43,079 bases of DNA, from assembly GCA_002479765.1 (NCBI GenBank), contig DLOZ01000022.1, forward strand, positions 1-43,079, written 5' to 3'. Source of the DNA: Sphingomonadales bacterium UBA7471. Lineage in GTDB: Bacteria; Pseudomonadota; Alphaproteobacteria; Sphingomonadales; Sphingomonadaceae. A program made the position numbers and the translations under genes. Positions 42,328-43,079 of this stretch are shown here, piece after piece. The notes beneath the pieces are model-generated. The model did no database searches. It saw only the letters and a program-made list of their open reading frames with translations, and was not told the DNA's origin. The first letter of the stretch is position 1, and each line of letters opens with the position of its first letter.

Positions 42328-43079
42328 ATGGCAACCGCCCCGAAGAAGACCGCCGCTCCAAAAAAGGCCGCAGCACCCGCCGCAGCCGCTAAAAAAGCGC
42401 CTGTGAAAAAAGCTGCTGCAACCAAGGCTCCCGCGCCAAAGGCTGGCGCTGGCCAAACCGCGATTAACGTTGCCGGTGCAACGGGCCGCATTTCGCAGGT
42501 CATCGGCGCTGTTGTCGACGTAACCTTCACTGGCCAGCTGCCTGCCATTTTGTCGGCACTTGAAACCGACAATAACGGCAACCGCCTCGTCCTTGAAGTT
42601 GCACAGCATCTTGGCGAAAACACCGTTCGCACGATCGCTATGGACGCGACCGAAGGTTTGACCCGCGGTCAGCCCGTACGTGACACCGGCGCGCAGATTT
42701 CGGTTCCAGTTGGTCCAATGACCCTTGGCCGCATCATGAACGTTATCGGCGAGCCAATCGACGAGCGTGGCCCTGTTGGCGCGGCAAAGTCGAGCCCAAT
42801 CCACGCAGAAGCGCCTTTGTTCACCGACCAGTCGACCGAAGCGGAAATTCTCGTCACCGGTATTAAGGTTATCGACCTTCTCGCGCCTTATGCAAAGGGC
42901 GGCAAGATCGGTCTGTTCGGCGGTGCCGGCGTTGGTAAGACCGTTCTTATTCAGGAACTGATCAACAACATCGCAAAGGGCCATGGCGGCGTTTCGGTAT
43001 TTGCTGGCGTGGGTGAGCGTACCCGCGAAGGTAACGATCTGTACCACGAATTCCTCGACGCAGGCGTTATCGCCAAGGA
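42328..43079 (+). CDS. atpD: ATP synthase F1 subunit beta, N-terminal part (partial)
   Basis: 250 complete codons to the right edge. The ATG at 42328 has AAGGAAGAAG upstream. The conserved domain starts at residue 51 (ATGRISQVIGAVVDV, aligned with E. coli residue 2), so residues 1-50 are a leader made mainly of Ala, Lys and Pro with ten lysines and no acidic residue. The P-loop GGAGVGKTVL and VGERTREGNDLY are present. This is the catalytic subunit. The extension is in the same frame and has no better internal start with a ribosome binding site. Confidence 0.98.
   Translation, partial: MATAPKKTAAPKKAAAPAAAAKKAPVKKAAATKAPAPKAGAGQTAINVAGATGRISQVIGAVVDVTFTGQLPAILSALETDNNGNRLVLEVAQHLGENTVRTIAMDATEGLTRGQPVRDTGAQISVPVGPMTLGRIMNVIGEPIDERGPVGAAKSSPIHAEAPLFTDQSTEAEILVTGIKVIDLLAPYAKGGKIGLFGGAGVGKTVLIQELINNIAKGHGGVSVFAGVGERTREGNDLYHEFLDAGVIAK

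Noticed and set aside
42160..43047. 295-codon frame opposite the atpG end and atpD
   Set aside because: Antisense to two certain genes; its apparent runs of Cys, Gly and Phe are the mirror of the Lys/Ala-rich AtpD leader.

Overview
The window is a stretch of alphaproteobacterial chromosome, most likely Sphingomonadales (Sphingomonadaceae or a close relative). The evidence is the protein sequences themselves (AtpD, HrcA, GshB and the IscU-like scaffold look like sphingomonad versions), the gene neighbourhoods (rsmI-yraN-gshB; radA, cvpA and the scaffold; a patatin-like protein beside dnaJ) and heat-shock promoters of the alphaproteobacterial form CTTG-N17-CYTATNT. The genus cannot be fixed from this window; GC looks moderate for the group, but I did not compute it.

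Layout. 1-2.1 kb is accessory: the N-terminal part of a large autotransporter (minus strand, cut by the window edge) built from two alternating beta-helix repeats, an AT-rich leader, a small recombinase-like fragment, and then tRNA-Arg(CCT), whose 3' end faces this material. 2.2-5.1 kb holds housekeeping genes (DUF1178, grxC, comF, an NDUFAF5-like methyltransferase, a Nudix hydrolase). 5.1-5.7 kb has two orphan Flp pilins and a terminator. 5.7-17.1 kb runs mostly leftward: M48 protease with LysM, accA, xerD, an unknown 600-residue exported protein, then aroKB rightward, then a CPA2 antiporter, an IscU-like scaffold, cvpA and radA. 17.2-19.6 kb is a patatin-like hydrolase.

19.6-26.6 kb is the chaperone region: dnaK-dnaJ, a PCu(A)C-like lipoprotein, a MATE exporter, grpE and hrcA. 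dnaK and grpE each have a sigma-32 type promoter, and in both a 17-base inverted repeat (arms of 6, centre of 5) lies in or across the spacer. 26.7-34.2 kb carries rph, rdgB, hemW, xerC, a DedA protein, gshB, yraN, rsmI and an LpoA-like lipoprotein. 34.3-39.0 kb carries def, recR, fmt-truA, ada and a dienelactone-hydrolase-like enzyme. 39.2 kb to the end is the F1 ATP synthase operon atpHAGD, with atpD cut by the window edge and carrying a 49-residue Lys/Ala/Pro-rich N-terminal extension.

Most of the window is core genome with tight coupling (many 4-base ATGA or TAATG overlaps). I did not find a clearly new multi-gene system. The most interesting signals are the palindromes in the two heat-shock promoters, the alternating-repeat autotransporter at a probable island edge, the unknown exported protein with a possible small coupled membrane ORF, the scaffold protein lacking its third cysteine, the AtpD extension, and several inverted-repeat elements between genes.
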